The notes under the pieces: generated by a model
What the model was told of the DNA's origin: nothing
Database searches by the model: none
What the model saw: the letters and a program-made list of their open reading frames with translations, nothing else
Position numbers and translations under genes: made by a program
NCBI GenBank assembly: GCA_963726795.1
Contig: CAVSDD010000003.1
Location: 248,001 to 312,000 of the forward strand
Direction: 5' to 3'
Source: Hyphomicrobium_A sp963726795
GTDB lineage: Bacteria > Pseudomonadota > Alphaproteobacteria > Rhizobiales > Hyphomicrobiaceae
DNA length: 64,000 bases
In this document: positions 8,786 through 17,254 of the stretch, one piece after another
Numbering within the stretch: the first letter of the stretch is position 1
Layout: every line of letters begins with the position of its first letter

Positions 8786-10180
8786 TCAGGGTTGCTGCGC
8801 TGCTTGCTCGGGCGGCAAGGTGTTGAAGCGCGCCTTCTGCTCGTCGGATAGCGACTCATAGAACCCAATGAGCGCGGGGCGGACATCGTTCACCGCGATA
8901 ATCGTGTCGTGCAGGCGCTTGTCCATCGACTGGAGTCTCGCTTCCGCCGTCGCGGGCACGCTCGTCGGGCATTGTGAACGAAGCTGCTCTGCGGCCCTCG
9001 CCGAGACGGACTTGAGCTTGTCGAGCGCAGCGGTCTGCTGGGCATCGGGCTTGACCGTCTGCTCGATCTGCTGGGCAGGCACGTCGGCGAACTGCTGACC
9101 CTGGTCAATGCAGGCGCCGACGTCGCCCATCTCCTTACCCGAGCCGCTTTTGCCACCGCCCATCGCGTCGAGTTCGTGCCGTTGCTGATCGGAGAGCACG
9201 TCGGAGAAGGCCGTGAGCGGTGCCTTGACGGTGTCGACTGCATCGATCATGGCCGTGAGACGCTTCTGCAGCGTGTCGAGGCGGCCGATGGGCGTAAGCG
9301 CGGCTTCGCTCGGGCATGCGCTCTTCAGGATGGCGTCGGCCTTGTTGGAGGCCATTTTGAGATCATCGAACGCCGCGCGCTGGTGTCCCTCGGGCTTCAA
9401 GGTCGATTCGATGCAATTCATCGGCAGCGCGTCGACGCCCGGAGCAAACCCGCTGCAGGATTGAGCCAGCTCTGCATCGCTCGTGGCCGAAGCTTCAGTT
9501 TTCGCGGCGGCCTCTTGCTCTGGACCGGCACTGTAGACGTCCTGATGCGTCTCGGTCGCATACTTGTAGGAGTTGCCGTTGCCAGCATACGCGTAAGCAC
9601 CGTAGCCCTCTGGCCACTGGTAGACCCCGTTGGGCCAGAATACGCCGGTCAGCATCGTGTTGAGCCCGTAGTTCCAGAAAGCGGGCTCGCCGGTATAGGG
9701 CCACCAAGCGTAGGAGAAGACATCGCCAAGTGCGAACGGCCAGAACACGGCACCTGCCCAGCCCCAACGGCAACCAGCACAATTCCAGTTGCGACCGCCG
9801 AACTGATTGTTCCAGAACTGGTTGTGGTCCCAGCGGGCCTGATTGATCGGGTGATTAAGGTCGCGGTTGGCGAGGTCGCGATGGTCGGCGTTCTCGTGGT
9901 GATCCTCGGCGCGGTGCTCGTCGTGCTCACCTTCATGGTGGCGCGTCGCATCCTCTTCGCGGCGGTGCTCGCCTTCGCCGCGATGCTCCTCGCGGTGCTC
10001 TTCCGGCCGACGCTCGCGCATCTCCTCGCGTCCCTCGGGGCGGGCGCGCTCAAAATGCTCCCCACCCATACGACCGCCACCGCCGAAGTGTCCACCACCA
10101 CGGGCATTGCCCTCGGTAGCCCAACCAAGCGCAATGAGCGAAACGCCGGCAAACAACGCGGCCTGCGAACTACGAAGCAT
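8786..10180 (-). CDS. Periplasmic LTXXQ (Spy/CpxP-like) protein with His/Glu-rich N-terminus
   Basis: From ATG 10180 (GAGAGGGA upstream) the 464-residue product starts with a signal peptide ending ALGWATEGNARG. A Gly-rich patch and about 70 residues dense in His, Glu, Arg and Asp (HREEHRGEGEHRREED, HHEGEHDEHRAEDHHE) follow. Next comes a Trp/Tyr/Gly-rich middle (WNCAGCRWGWAGAVFWPF). The C-terminal half has two related helical LTXXQ-type units, each ending in LSDQQ or LSDEQ, as in Spy/CpxP chaperones. Two-unit proteins with this middle segment occur widely in Hyphomicrobiales, but the function is unproven. The acidic/His tract could bind metal; that is inference. Confidence 0.75.
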   Translation of the reverse strand: MLRSSQAALFAGVSLIALGWATEGNARGGGHFGGGGRMGGEHFERARPEGREEMRERRPEEHREEHRGEGEHRREEDATRHHEGEHDEHRAEDHHENADHRDLANRDLNHPINQARWDHNQFWNNQFGGRNWNCAGCRWGWAGAVFWPFALGDVFSYAWWPYTGEPAFWNYGLNTMLTGVFWPNGVYQWPEGYGAYAYAGNGNSYKYATETHQDVYSAGPEQEAAAKTEASATSDAELAQSCSGFAPGVDALPMNCIESTLKPEGHQRAAFDDLKMASNKADAILKSACPSEAALTPIGRLDTLQKRLTAMIDAVDTVKAPLTAFSDVLSDQQRHELDAMGGGKSGSGKEMGDVGACIDQGQQFADVPAQQIEQTVKPDAQQTAALDKLKSVSARAAEQLRSQCPTSVPATAEARLQSMDKRLHDTIIAVNDVRPALIGFYESLSDEQKARFNTLPPEQAAQQP

Positions 10181-10538
10181 GGTGTCCCTCTCTCGGCAAA
10201 ACCCGTACGCGCTCGCCGCGACCCGGCGGGCGGTCCCATCGCGTTGGGTGCAACATAGGTGGAGTTCGCCGCGGAGCGGCAACTACCTGAAGGCACGGAA
10301 AAAAAACGGTTCACGCGGCACCTCAAGATTGGTGCCCCGCGCAAACGCATTCGAGAGAATTGGTTCACGCTTTTTCAATGCACGGATCGGCGGACGATAC
10401 TGGCGTTCGCAGGAGCGCATGTAGAGACGTGCAGCGTGTTGCCACCGCGCAGCCGTCGTGGTTCAAGCTGCCGCCCTGGTCGATGCGCCCGTCGTTCCCA
10501 TATGTGGCGCTCGCTATTGAGCGCTTTGCCGCGAGGGA
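10181..10538. other. Intergenic gap between divergent LTXXQ and aguA genes
   Basis: This roughly 360-bp spacer must contain the two divergent promoters. It shows an A8 run (about 10300-10307) and a small GCCGC/GCGGC hairpin near 10268, but no clear sigma-70 pair, terminator or conserved ORF. Short open frames here have no recognisable family features. Confidence 0.4.
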
Positions 10539-10550
10539 GTGAAGGTTAAC

Positions 10551-11561
10551 GTGAGCGTGCCATCGATTAGAATTGCGCCGGAATGGGCACCGCAAAAGGC
10601 CATCTGGACCGCGTGGCCAGCCGACGCTGCGGAGTGGAACGGTGATCTCGAGGCCCCGCGCCGCGACGTGGCCGCGATGGTGCGCGCCCTCAGTCCTTCC
10701 AACTCAGTCCGATTGCTGGTCAATGGAGCGGAGGCCGAGCGTTCCGCTCGCGCCTTGCTCGGAGGAGCCGCCGAACTCGTCCCGATGCGCTACGGCGACA
10801 TTTGGTTGCGCGATACCGGGCCGATCTTTGCGCGTGGCTCAGCGGGCGCGGTTGCGCTGCGGTTCAAGACCAACAGCTGGGGCGGCAAATATGAGCTTCC
10901 GGACGATGCTACCGTGGGCGATGAGATCGCAGAGATCGCAAGGGTGCCTGTGCGCCGCTTCGGATTCGTGCTCGAAGGCGGTGCGATCGATCATGATGGG
11001 GAGGGAACGATCCTGACGACGCGTCAGACCTTGCTCAACGCCAACCGCAACGGCTGGAGCCAAGCGGGCGCAGAGGCGGCGCTACGCGAGGCATTCGATG
11101 CACGCAAGATCATCTGGCTTGACGAGGGTCTGAAGAACGACCACACGGACGGCCACATCGACAACATCGCGCGCTTCGTCGCGCCTGGACGCGTCGTATG
11201 CCAGGCTCCCGCCGGGTCCGATGATCCCAACGCGCGATCGCTCGACGAAATCGCACGCGCGCTCGAGCAATCCACCGATGCGGAAGGTCAGCGTCTCGAG
11301 GTTGTCCGCGTCCCCGGTGCCGGACTCTACCGCAATGGGCTGGGCGAGACCTCTCCCGCATCGCACATGAATTTCGTCATTGCCAACGGCATCGTTGTGG
11401 TGCCGGTCTATGGCAGCTCGACCCAGCAACAGGCGCTCGCACAACTACAAGACGTATTCCCGAACCGCGCGGTCGTCGGGATCGAATCGCGCGGACTGCT
11501 CGGCTGCGGCACGGCCGGCGGCGGCTCGTTTCACTGTATTACCCAGCAGGAGCCGCTGTGA
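10551..11561 (+). CDS. aguA: Agmatine deiminase AguA
   Basis: AguA hydrolyses agmatine to N-carbamoylputrescine and ammonia, in the arginine-decarboxylase route to putrescine. The guanidine-group hydrolase fold is shown by EWAPQKAIWTAWP, YGDIWLRDTGP, FVLEGGAIDHDGEGT, NDHTDGHIDN (catalytic Asp/His) and the C-terminal GGGSFHCITQQEP with the nucleophilic Cys. GTG 10551 has GAAGG five bases upstream; GTG 10539, four codons earlier, is possible but its purine tract is too close. The stop overlaps the ATG of aguB. Confidence 0.93.
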   Translation: MSVPSIRIAPEWAPQKAIWTAWPADAAEWNGDLEAPRRDVAAMVRALSPSNSVRLLVNGAEAERSARALLGGAAELVPMRYGDIWLRDTGPIFARGSAGAVALRFKTNSWGGKYELPDDATVGDEIAEIARVPVRRFGFVLEGGAIDHDGEGTILTTRQTLLNANRNGWSQAGAEAALREAFDARKIIWLDEGLKNDHTDGHIDNIARFVAPGRVVCQAPAGSDDPNARSLDEIARALEQSTDAEGQRLEVVRVPGAGLYRNGLGETSPASHMNFVIANGIVVVPVYGSSTQQQALAQLQDVFPNRAVVGIESRGLLGCGTAGGGSFHCITQQEPL

Positions 11562-12421
11562 TGGCAAAGCGCCTGATGACCGTGGCTGCAATCCAGACCG
11601 CGTATGGCCATGACATGCTGGCAAACATCGCAAAGACGGAAGTCTTCGTCCGCAAAGCAGCGGGCGCGGGCGCGCAAATTGTGCTGCCATCGGAACTGTT
11701 TCAGGGCATTTATTTCTGCACCAAGCAGGATCCGAAATGGTTCGCCACCGCCTTTCCTGCTGCTGAGCATCCAAGCGTGCTTGTTATGCGGAAGCTTGCC
11801 AAGGAGCTTCGCATCGTCATCCCGGTGTCGTTCTTCGAGAAGGACGGACCGCACTACTACAACAGCGTGGCGATCGTGAGCGCCGACGGCTCTATTCTTG
11901 GTGTCTACCGCAAGAGCCACATACCCGATGGCCCCGGCTACCAGGAAAAATATTACTTTCGTCCCGGCGATACCGGCTTCAAGGCGTGGCCAACGCAATC
12001 AGGCACGATCGGCGTCGGCATCTGTTGGGACCAGTGGTACCCGGAAGCGGCGCGCGCCATGGTGCTGGCTGGTGCCGAGGTGCTGCTCTATCCGACCGCC
12101 ATCGGCTCGGAACCCTACGATGCCGCTCTCGACACCCACGCGCAGTGGCAAAGGGCCATGCAGGGGCATGCCGTGGCAAACGCGGTGCCCGTCATTGCGG
12201 CCAACCGGATTGGTCTCGAGGACAACGACGGGGTGCGCCAAAGCTACTACGGACATTCCTTCATTGCTGACCATCGTGGTGAGATCGTCGCTAGCCTAGA
12301 TGCCGGCGAGGAGGGCGTTCTTGTTCACACCTTCGATTTGGCTGCCATCGCCCAGTACAGAGCCGACTGGGGTTTCTTTCGCGACCGGCGGCCGGATCTT
12401 TACGCCAAGAGCAGCCCTTAG
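11561..12421 (+). CDS. aguB: N-carbamoylputrescine amidase AguB
   Basis: AguB hydrolyses N-carbamoylputrescine to putrescine, CO2 and ammonia, completing the pathway begun by the upstream gene. The nitrilase-superfamily triad is visible: Glu in LPSELF, Lys in YRKSHIPDG and Cys in GICWDQWYPE. Length (286) is normal. The ATG at 11561 shares its A with the aguA stop (TGATG), so the two are translationally coupled. A GTG directly before it is a less likely start. Confidence 0.93.
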   Translation: MAKRLMTVAAIQTAYGHDMLANIAKTEVFVRKAAGAGAQIVLPSELFQGIYFCTKQDPKWFATAFPAAEHPSVLVMRKLAKELRIVIPVSFFEKDGPHYYNSVAIVSADGSILGVYRKSHIPDGPGYQEKYYFRPGDTGFKAWPTQSGTIGVGICWDQWYPEAARAMVLAGAEVLLYPTAIGSEPYDAALDTHAQWQRAMQGHAVANAVPVIAANRIGLEDNDGVRQSYYGHSFIADHRGEIVASLDAGEEGVLVHTFDLAAIAQYRADWGFFRDRRPDLYAKSSP

Positions 12422-12537
12422 TTGCCGGCGCCCGTGTCATGCCCCCGTCAGGGATCGGTCGCAAATCTGAGTTGCCGTCGCTGAACGGCGGCGACCGCAA
12501 TTGATCGTTAGCACCCGCGTGCATAGGCTCCCCGACC

Positions 12538-13590
12538 ATGGACGCAATAGCCACCCGCCGCAACGAACCAACCGAGGGCGAAGCCAGAGAACTCCTTGGT
12601 CGGGCGCGGCTTGATAACGAGCCCGGGCTGATGGCCGCCGGCGTCTATGCCGGTGGCAGGCGCATCCGCGACATCCGCATCGAAGAAGCGCACGAATGGA
12701 CAACGAAGCCCGGCCACGTCGTTTGGGTCGGCTTGCATGACCCCTCCTATGATCTGCTGGCACGCATCCAGGCCCAATTCGGGCTCCACGACTTGGCGAT
12801 CGAGGACGCGGGAAAATCCCACAACCACCCCAAGCTCGAGCTGTACGGGGACGCGCTTTTTATCGTCGCCCGCACCGCGCAGCTCGTTGACGGAAGAATC
12901 GCATTTGGCGAGACGCATATTTTTGTAGGCCGCGGCTATGTCGTGACGGTGCGGCATGGAGCGTCTGCGTCCTATTCGGCCGTGCGCCAGCGGTGCGAAT
13001 CCTGTCCAACCGTGCTCGCGAGCGGGGAGCATTACATTCTCCACGCCATACTCGACTTCATCGTCGACAACTACATGCCGGTCACACAAGCGGTCCATGT
13101 CGAGGTGGAAGAGATCGAGGACCGAGTGCTCTCCACGCCCCTCGGCCAGGGGGACATCGAGCGGCTCCATATCCTGCGGCGTGACCTTTTGCGCCTCCGC
13201 AGCGCCGCGGTGCCGCTCGTCGAGGTGTGCCGGCGGCTGGAGCACGCCGACGTGCTGCCGATAACACCCGGCATGCAGTTTCTCTTCCGGGACGTTACCG
13301 ACCACATTCACATGGTCGCAGCCGAAATCGATACGCTGCGCGAACTGCTTGCGTTCCTGTTCGAGGCGAGCGTGATGATCGGACAGATTCAGCAGAACGA
13401 CATTACGCGGCGACTTGCTGCGTGGGCCGCTATCCTCGCCGTGCCAACCGCGGTAGCCGGAATCTACGGGATGAATTTCCAGTACATGCCCGAGCTTCAC
13501 TGGCAGTACGGTTACTTCGCCATACTCGGGCTGATTGGGATCGTGGTGTTCGGACTCTATGCCGGATTCCGGCGCAACAAATGGCTTTAG
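12538..13590 (+). CDS. corA: CorA-family magnesium/divalent cation channel
   Basis: The 350-residue protein has the cytoplasmic alpha/beta domain and long helices of CorA. Two C-terminal membrane helices follow, separated by the family signature YGMN and the periplasmic loop FQYMPELHWQYG. The pore helix segment ending before GMN is conserved. CorA forms a pentameric Mg2+ (also Co2+/Ni2+) channel in the inner membrane. It stands alone, 116 bp after aguB. Confidence 0.9.
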   Translation: MDAIATRRNEPTEGEARELLGRARLDNEPGLMAAGVYAGGRRIRDIRIEEAHEWTTKPGHVVWVGLHDPSYDLLARIQAQFGLHDLAIEDAGKSHNHPKLELYGDALFIVARTAQLVDGRIAFGETHIFVGRGYVVTVRHGASASYSAVRQRCESCPTVLASGEHYILHAILDFIVDNYMPVTQAVHVEVEEIEDRVLSTPLGQGDIERLHILRRDLLRLRSAAVPLVEVCRRLEHADVLPITPGMQFLFRDVTDHIHMVAAEIDTLRELLAFLFEASVMIGQIQQNDITRRLAAWAAILAVPTAVAGIYGMNFQYMPELHWQYGYFAILGLIGIVVFGLYAGFRRNKWL

Positions 13591-13676
13591 CGCGGCCCTT
13601 GAACGCCAAGCCGCGGTGAGACCTTGCGTCATCCCTTCAGCCGATACAGCATGTCGCTGAAACCGAGGGCCTTTGT

Positions 13677-14594
13677 GTGCAGCGTATATTCGCGATCTCG
13701 ATTACGGCTCTGGGCGTAAACCTTTGCACCGCCACTGTCGCAACTGCCAACGTGCGCGCATGCCAGGCCGAGGAGCAAGCCTACGAGCAGATCAGGCGCG
13801 GTGCCGGTCCCATCGAGCGCAACAGTGCGCTCGGCAGCGCCGCCGACAAGGGATGTCTCGAACTTGCACGCCGCCTCCTTGACGATGGCGCCTCACTGGA
13901 AGCGCGCGATCGCCTCGGTCGTATGGCCCTGGCGCGAGCCGCCAAGGCGGGGCATACCGACGTTGTCGACCTGTTCCTTAGTCGCGGCGCGCCTGTTGAC
14001 GCGCGCAACCTCGAGAGCTCGACTGCGCTGTTCCTCGCTGCTGAAGAGGACAATCGCGCCATTGTCGAGTTGTTGCTCGCACATGGTGCCGATCTCGCGC
14101 TGACGGGTCGGAGCGGGCTAACTCCGCTTGCGGCTGCCGCGTATATGGGCAACGAGCCGCTTGTGCGGCTCCTGCTCGACAAAGGCGCCAACGCGAACGC
14201 GGTCGATGCCACGGGCAAATCCGCTATTTGCTACGCTGGCGGACGCGGCTTTCCAAAGGTCGTGCGAATTCTCGTCGATCGCGGAGTCGACGTGAACACG
14301 CGCTACGGCAACGACCTTACCGCGCTGATGTGGGCTGCGGGGCACGCGGATGAAGCTGGCTCCCAGGACGTGAGCGATCTCATGTCGTTCCTTATCGACC
14401 GCGGGGCGCACGTGAATGAGCACGACAACCGCGGCCGCACCGCACTCATGATTGCGGCGCAGCTCGGCCATGTGACCGCCGTCGAGCTACTGATGAAGCG
14501 CGGTGCCGACAAGTCTTTGAAGGACAAAGACGGCAAGACCGCGCGCGATCTTGCGCGCGACGTGAAGCTTCAGGCCGAACTGGCTGGCAATTGA
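13677..14594 (+). CDS. Secreted ankyrin-repeat protein
   Basis: GTG start preceded by GAGG. A signal peptide (AISITALGVNLCTATVATA) is followed by about seven 33-residue ankyrin repeats with the usual G-x-T-x-L/A-L-x-x-A-A and V-x-x-L-L-x-x-G-A pattern (for example GHTDVVDLFLSRGAPVDARN and GLTPLAAAAYMGNEPLVRLLL). Ankyrin stacks bind proteins. The export signal puts this one in the periplasm, as for bacterial AnkB-type proteins linked to oxidative stress. No partner is apparent from the neighbours. Confidence 0.82.
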   Translation: MQRIFAISITALGVNLCTATVATANVRACQAEEQAYEQIRRGAGPIERNSALGSAADKGCLELARRLLDDGASLEARDRLGRMALARAAKAGHTDVVDLFLSRGAPVDARNLESSTALFLAAEEDNRAIVELLLAHGADLALTGRSGLTPLAAAAYMGNEPLVRLLLDKGANANAVDATGKSAICYAGGRGFPKVVRILVDRGVDVNTRYGNDLTALMWAAGHADEAGSQDVSDLMSFLIDRGAHVNEHDNRGRTALMIAAQLGHVTAVELLMKRGADKSLKDKDGKTARDLARDVKLQAELAGN

Positions 14595-14596
14595 GG

Positions 14597-15199
14597 CTAG
14601 CGCCCGTTTGTGCCGCCGACGATCTGCAGCCCGGCGAGATAGGTGGCGATCGCAGCTAGGTCTTCGGGTGAGGCAGCGTTCATGAGATCCGACATACCGG
14701 GATTGTTGCCGCGCGAGCGGTCGCGGAACGCGAGCATCGTTGCCTGCAGGTAATCGTGCTGCTGGCCGGCAATTCTCGGTGTCGATCCGTCACCCTGATA
14801 CTGTTGGAGATGACAGCCCGTGCACCCAATCGAAGCGACCGACGTCTGGGCCTTGCTTGCGACGTTGCCGGTTGCCGAAGGCTGCTGCAGATCTGGCCAC
14901 TTGAGCCCACTGAAGTGGGCAGCCAGGGCCTTCATGTCGTCTTTCTCGAGCGAGGAAACGATCGCGCCCATGGTGTCGTTCTTGCGCGCGCCGCTTTTGA
15001 AGTCGCGCAGTTGGAGGTAGAGATAGCCCTCGTTCTGGCCCCAGATGATCGGCGTCGTCTTGTCCACCGGGACACCGTTCTCACCGTGACAACCCGCGCA
15101 GACTTGGGCCGTCTCTTTGACGTCCTGCGCCGCAGCGGCGGCACTGCTGAGCGCCAAACTTGCGATAAGCGCCGTTATCACCCGCAGCGGCATTCGCAT
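14597..15199 (-). CDS. Periplasmic dihaem cytochrome c (c4-like)
   Basis: The 200-residue protein has a signal peptide (ITALIASLALSSAAAAA) and two cytochrome c domains. Each carries one CxxCH haem site (CAGCH near residue 34, CTGCH near residue 125) and a distal Met candidate (NDTMGAIV and NPGMSDLM). This two-domain build is that of class I cytochromes c4. It sits 91 bp downstream of the PQQ dehydrogenase on the same strand, so it is the likely electron acceptor for that enzyme. Confidence 0.87.
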   Translation of the reverse strand: MRMPLRVITALIASLALSSAAAAAQDVKETAQVCAGCHGENGVPVDKTTPIIWGQNEGYLYLQLRDFKSGARKNDTMGAIVSSLEKDDMKALAAHFSGLKWPDLQQPSATGNVASKAQTSVASIGCTGCHLQQYQGDGSTPRIAGQQHDYLQATMLAFRDRSRGNNPGMSDLMNAASPEDLAAIATYLAGLQIVGGTNGR

Positions 15200-15231
15200 C
15201 CAGTCTCTCCGTTTACAATCCCATTACTGCA

Positions 15232-15262
15232 AAGGACGGAGCCTTTGTGAAGCTCCGTCCTT
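15232..15262 (-). terminator. Perfect 11-bp hairpin between PQQ dehydrogenase and cytochrome c genes
   Basis: AAGGACGGAGC (15232-15242) pairs perfectly with GCTCCGTCCTT (15252-15262) around a 9-base loop. Read on the minus strand it ends in only TTT, so it may be a weak terminator or attenuator that lowers cytochrome expression, or an mRNA 3'-end stabiliser. Confidence 0.55.
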
Positions 15263-15290
15263 CGTATTGTTGCTCAGTCGTCAGGAAACC

Positions 15291-17012
15291 TCAGTCGGCC
15301 GTAAACGCGATGATATTGTTGCCGCGCTTGAAGTCGATTTGCGTGTTTCCTCCTGCCCCCACCACAATGTACTGCTTGCCGTCGACGGTGTAGGAGGCTG
15401 GTGGGGCATTGACGCCGGCTCCGGCGAAGAACGACCACAGCACCTTGCCGGTCTTAGCATCATAGGCACGGAACCAGCCATCGCCCTCGCCGGTGAACAT
15501 GAGTCCCCCTGCAGTGGTGAGTGCTCCGCCCATCATCGGCAGCGGGGTTTTGACCTGCCAGGCGATCTTGCCGGTGTTGTAGTCAACGGCGGTGACGTTG
15601 CCGAAACTCTGCTCGGTAGCGATCACCTTGAAGGCGCCGCCGAGCCACAGCTTGCCGTCGGGATACGGCGAGCTTTGCACCTGGTACGTCATCGGCTGGT
15701 GCAGATTGACCGCATACGTCAGGTTGAGTTCGGGATTTACCGCCATCACAGACCACTCGACACCACCATTGGCGCCGGGAAGCATCTTGGCTCCTTCAGC
15801 GGTCGGCAGCGTCCACATACCCGTTTGATCCACCATCGGATCTGAGAAGCGGATGAGGCTGCAGTCCTTGCGGTTGTGGACGTAGACGTTGCCCGTCTTG
15901 CCGGCGTGGATCACACCGGGAACGGTCTTGCCATCTTTGTCCTTCACGTCGACCAGGATCGGCGGGCTGACCGAGTCCAGATCCCACACGTCGTGCGAGA
16001 TGTACTGGAAGTGGCAAGCGTATTTGCCGGTGTCGAGATCGAGCGAGACGAGCGAGTCCGTGTAGAGGTTGTCGCCAGGCCGGATCGCACCGTCGAGATC
16101 GGGTGAAGGGTTGCCGACCACGAAGTAGATGCGCTTGGTCTTGAGGTCGACCGCCGGGTTCTGCCATACGCCGCCGCCGAGCGTCTTGTAGGGATCGCCG
16201 AGCTTCTTCAGCGCCGCTTTCTCGGCGTCGATGTCACGATGCATGTCCTTGCCGGTAGCATCATGCGTCGCCCATACGCCGCTCGAATCCTCGGCGGTGG
16301 TGTCGAAGTTCCAGATCTGCTTGCCGGTCTCGGCGTCGTACGCCCGCACGAAGCCGCGGATGCCGTACTCGCCGCCGTTGGTGCCAATAAGAATCTTGCC
16401 GTCCACCGCGGTCGGAGCCATCGTCTCGCTATAGCCCTTCTCGGGGTCGGCGATCTCGGTCTCCCAAACTACGCTGCCGGTCTTGGCGTTGAGTGCGACC
16501 AACTTAGCGTCAAGCGTCGCCATATAGACCTTGTCGCCGGAGACCGCTACGCCACGATTGTTGGGCCCGCAGCAATAGGTCGTGATCGGACCCATCTTGT
16601 GCTTGTAGTGCCAGTACTCCTCACCCGTCTTAGCATTGAGCGCATAGACGTGATTGAAGGAGGTCGTCACGAACATCACGCCATTGACGACGATGGGGGT
16701 CGTCTCCAGCGATTCCTTCACCTCGGTCTGGAAGATCCAAGCCGGATGCAGCTTAGCTACGTTCGAGGTGTCGATCTGCTTGCCCGGAAAGTAGCGTGTC
16801 TGGTCGTAGTTGCCGTTGGTGTGCAGAAAGTTGGCTGAATCCTTGGCGGCCGCGCTCAGCAGATCCTGCGACACGGATGCCGCGGGCGCCTCCTTCATAG
16901 TCGTTGTGGCAGCCTTCTCGATTTCCCCTGCGCTCAGCGGAGAAAAGCTGGCGACCGCGACGGCGGCGGCCACGAGACCGGCGCGAGCCAGACCTCTTTT
17001 CGTACGAACCAT
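15291..17012 (-). CDS. PQQ-dependent alcohol dehydrogenase (quinoprotein, periplasmic)
   Basis: The 573-residue product from ATG 17012 has a signal peptide (ARAGLVAAAVAVASFSPLSAG) and an eight-bladed propeller with repeated W-docking segments (DAKTGKVLWSF, NAKTGSVVWET, DAETGKQIWNF). The vicinal Cys-Cys that caps PQQ is in TTYCCGPNN. The metal-ligand Glu is probably in GGEYGIRG. The catalytic Asp is in SHDVWDLDS, where a second Asp follows two residues later, as in lanthanide-dependent XoxF/ExaF. Glucose-dehydrogenase-type quinoproteins can also show D-x-D here, so the metal is not settled. Substrate is unknown. The dihaem cytochrome downstream is the probable acceptor. No PQQ synthesis genes lie in the window. 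Confidence 0.85.
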   Translation of the reverse strand: MVRTKRGLARAGLVAAAVAVASFSPLSAGEIEKAATTTMKEAPAASVSQDLLSAAAKDSANFLHTNGNYDQTRYFPGKQIDTSNVAKLHPAWIFQTEVKESLETTPIVVNGVMFVTTSFNHVYALNAKTGEEYWHYKHKMGPITTYCCGPNNRGVAVSGDKVYMATLDAKLVALNAKTGSVVWETEIADPEKGYSETMAPTAVDGKILIGTNGGEYGIRGFVRAYDAETGKQIWNFDTTAEDSSGVWATHDATGKDMHRDIDAEKAALKKLGDPYKTLGGGVWQNPAVDLKTKRIYFVVGNPSPDLDGAIRPGDNLYTDSLVSLDLDTGKYACHFQYISHDVWDLDSVSPPILVDVKDKDGKTVPGVIHAGKTGNVYVHNRKDCSLIRFSDPMVDQTGMWTLPTAEGAKMLPGANGGVEWSVMAVNPELNLTYAVNLHQPMTYQVQSSPYPDGKLWLGGAFKVIATEQSFGNVTAVDYNTGKIAWQVKTPLPMMGGALTTAGGLMFTGEGDGWFRAYDAKTGKVLWSFFAGAGVNAPPASYTVDGKQYIVVGAGGNTQIDFKRGNNIIAFTAD

Positions 17013-17200
17013 ATTGTCCTCCCTTGCCCGTGGCTCGGATGGCCGCTGCTGCGGCCGCACTTCGCGAGGCTCACCGGGAACTTTGGACACTGCTCCTGCC
17101 TTCTTTGGCTGTCAAATAAGCCATTCTTGTCCTTTTGATCACGGAACTCATTCCCGATTGCTGGTGCGCTGCACTCGAGCCCCGCGCATGCCTGGAATGC

Positions 17201-17229
17201 AAAAGCCGCCGGGAATTCCCGACGGCTTT
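17201..17229 (-). terminator. Rho-independent terminator of pnp
   Basis: AAAGCCG (17202-17208) pairs with CGGCTTT (17223-17229), enclosing the self-complementary CGGGAATTCCCG with one mismatched pair. On the minus strand it ends in TTTT. It lies 26 bases beyond the pnp stop and closes the rimP-to-pnp block. Confidence 0.8.
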
Positions 17230-17254
17230 GCTGCGATTTAGCTGCAGTGTGAAG

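Noticed and set aside
9176..10258. 360-codon open frame opposite the LTXXQ gene
   Set aside because: Shadow of a coding gene; the apparent hydrophobic stretches mirror the His/Glu-rich tract.
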